Positions 62,973 through 64,000 of a DNA stretch of 64,000 nucleotides are shown one piece after another. The notes beneath the pieces were generated by a model. The model was not told the DNA's origin, did no database searches, and worked only from the letters and a program-made list of their open reading frames with translations. Each line of letters begins with the position of its first letter. Position 1 is the stretch's first letter. The stretch is from Pseudomonadota bacterium (GTDB taxonomy: Bacteria; Pseudomonadota; Alphaproteobacteria; Caulobacterales; Caulobacteraceae). The stretch spans positions 1 through 64,000 of the forward strand of contig JAFECT010000002.1 in assembly GCA_018241995.1 (NCBI GenBank), in the 5' to 3' direction. A program made the translations under genes and the position numbers.

Positions 62973-64000
62973 TCAGCTGCGCGCCAGGCGCGCCATGAAG
63001 AAGCCGTCCAGGCCGCCGTGCTCGGCCCATTGCGAGGGCAGCACCCGGAGCCATCCTTCGGGCGTCAGGGCGTCATCCGGCGCACCGACTTCGGCGGGGA
63101 CCGCGGGCTCGGTTCGGAACTCCGGATGGCGGCGCAGGAAGGCCAGCACCTGAGTCTCGCCCTCCTCGCGCTCCAGCGAGCAGACGCAATAGACCAGCCG
63201 GCCGCCGGGTCTCACGCGCTTGGCCGCGGCGTCGAGCAGACGGTGCTGCACGTCGGCCAGCTTGGCGATGTCGGGCGGGCGGGTGGCCCACAGCACTTCG
63301 GGATTGCGGCGGAAGGTGCCGGTCGAGCTGCAGGGCGCATCCAGCAGCACGGCGTCGAACCGGCGGCCATCGTCCCAGCGCTCGGCGTCGGCGACCAGGA
63401 CCTCGGCCTTAAGGTCCATACGCGCCAGGTTCTCGCGCAGGCGCTTCAGGCGTGGCTCGGAGCGGTCGATGGCCACGACCTCGGCGCCCGTGGTCGCCAG
63501 TTGCAGGGTCTTGCCGCCGGGCGCCGCGCAGAGGTCGGCTATGGTCTCGCCCGGCTTGGCCGCCAGCAGGCGCGCGGGGATGGCCGCGGCGGCGTCCTGC
63601 ACCCACCAGGCGCCCTCGGCAAAGCCTGGCCACTCCGCCAGGTCGCCGCGGCGGCGCGTGCGCAGGGAGCCGCCCGGCAGGACCACGGCCTCCAGCTCTT
63701 CCGCCCAGCGCTCTGCCTCGGCCGGGTCGCGCAGGCTCAGGTCGGTCGCGGGCTCGTCCGGGATGGTCGCTGCGAGAGCCAGGGCGCGGTCCTCGCCATA
63801 GGCGGCGCGCCAGCGCTGCAGCAGCCAGTCCGGCGCATTGGCTTCCGGCGGCACGTCGGGGGCGCCGTCGCGGGCCAGGCCGCGCAGCACGCCGTTGAGC
63901 AGGCCCTTGTAGGGGCGGGTGGCGTTGTCGCGCTCGGCCAGCTTGACCGTGGTCGCCACCGCGGCGAAATCGGGCACGTCCAGCGCGAACAACTGCGCCA
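62973..64000 (-). CDS. rsmB: RsmB, 16S rRNA m5C967 methyltransferase (5' end outside the window)
   Basis: This cytosine-C5 rRNA methyltransferase reads off the right edge, so its N-terminus is missing. The visible part has the end of the NusB-like domain (VATTVKLAERDNATRPYKGLLNGVLRGL). The SAM-binding fold follows (IADLCAAPGGKTLQLA, VVAIDRSEPRLKRL), then the catalytic cysteines in LLDAPCSSTGTFRRNPE and RLVYCVCSLEREEGE. The C-terminus ends DGFFMARLARS, as is usual. The frame stays open to base 64000. Confidence 0.93.
   Translation of the reverse strand, partial: AQLFALDVPDFAAVATTVKLAERDNATRPYKGLLNGVLRGLARDGAPDVPPEANAPDWLLQRWRAAYGEDRALALAATIPDEPATDLSLRDPAEAERWAEELEAVVLPGGSLRTRRRGDLAEWPGFAEGAWWVQDAAAAIPARLLAAKPGETIADLCAAPGGKTLQLATTGAEVVAIDRSEPRLKRLRENLARMDLKAEVLVADAERWDDGRRFDAVLLDAPCSSTGTFRRNPEVLWATRPPDIAKLADVQHRLLDAAAKRVRPGGRLVYCVCSLEREEGETQVLAFLRRHPEFRTEPAVPAEVGAPDDALTPEGWLRVLPSQWAEHGGLDGFFMARLARS

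Noticed and set aside
1..64000. tRNA, rRNA, CRISPR arrays, transposases, integrase genes or attachment sites
   Set aside because: None was recognised on either strand by reading; gaps between genes are short and hold only the elements listed.

Overview
The window is high-GC, densely coded chromosomal DNA of an alphaproteobacterium. Several points suggest Caulobacterales (Caulobacter or Phenylobacterium type): an imuA-imuB-dnaE2 cassette behind a GTTC-N7-GTTC type SOS box, promoters of the EcfG/sigma-T class (GGAAC-N16/17-CGTT), a deoxyhypusine-synthase-like polyamine enzyme, TonB-dependent receptors, adjacent fabA-fabB, and the order rsmB-rpe-heparinase-like-purH. No tRNA, rRNA, insertion sequence, prophage or CRISPR array was seen. 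The assignment to a genus is inference.

Layout, left to right. 0-3 kb: a leftward phosphonate-type ABC transporter operon (phnC-phnD-phnE plus a small coupled gene). 3.3-5.7 kb: an ornithine/lysine decarboxylase and a deoxyhypusine-synthase-like enzyme, a probable polyamine module. 5.7-9 kb: a YqjI-like PadR regulator with a palindromic operator, a class A acid phosphatase and a ferredoxin reductase. 9.1-12.5 kb: a large Oar-like TonB receptor. 12.7-14.5 kb: aguA-aguB (agmatine to putrescine). 16-21.6 kb: the SOS-regulated mutasome imuA-imuB-dnaE2.

21.6-27.5 kb is the most interesting part. Six exact and one near-exact EcfG-type promoters, all intergenic and correctly oriented, precede two DUF1328 genes, a small membrane protein, two lipoproteins, a lipid kinase-metallophosphoesterase pair, a YqjD/YqjE-like pair with superoxide dismutase, and a probable small RNA. 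The small RNA has its own EcfG promoter, a C-rich segment inside a nested stem-loop and a strong intrinsic terminator. It looks like GsrN, the general-stress small RNA of Caulobacter. The region reads as a general stress response island.

27.5-31.6 kb: fumarylpyruvate hydrolase and maleylacetoacetate isomerase, beta carbonic anhydrase, and a pair made of an aminotransferase-fold protein lacking its PLP lysine and an intact aldo-keto reductase. 31.6-33.8 kb: a BtuB-like receptor behind a cobalamin riboswitch. 34-43.2 kb: nadE, rimO, a protein resembling a degenerate GGDEF-EAL, a sugar epimerase, and hslV/hslU with an unusual membrane-protein gene between them. 43.3 kb: a short BLUF photoreceptor. 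44.9-51.3 kb: three tandem S9 peptidases. 53-56 kb: fabA, fabB and fabI. 56.4-58.8 kb: three tandem small alpha/beta hydrolases chained to purH by non-AUG overlapping starts. 58.8-64 kb: purH, a heparinase II/III-like protein, rpe and rsmB (cut by the right edge).
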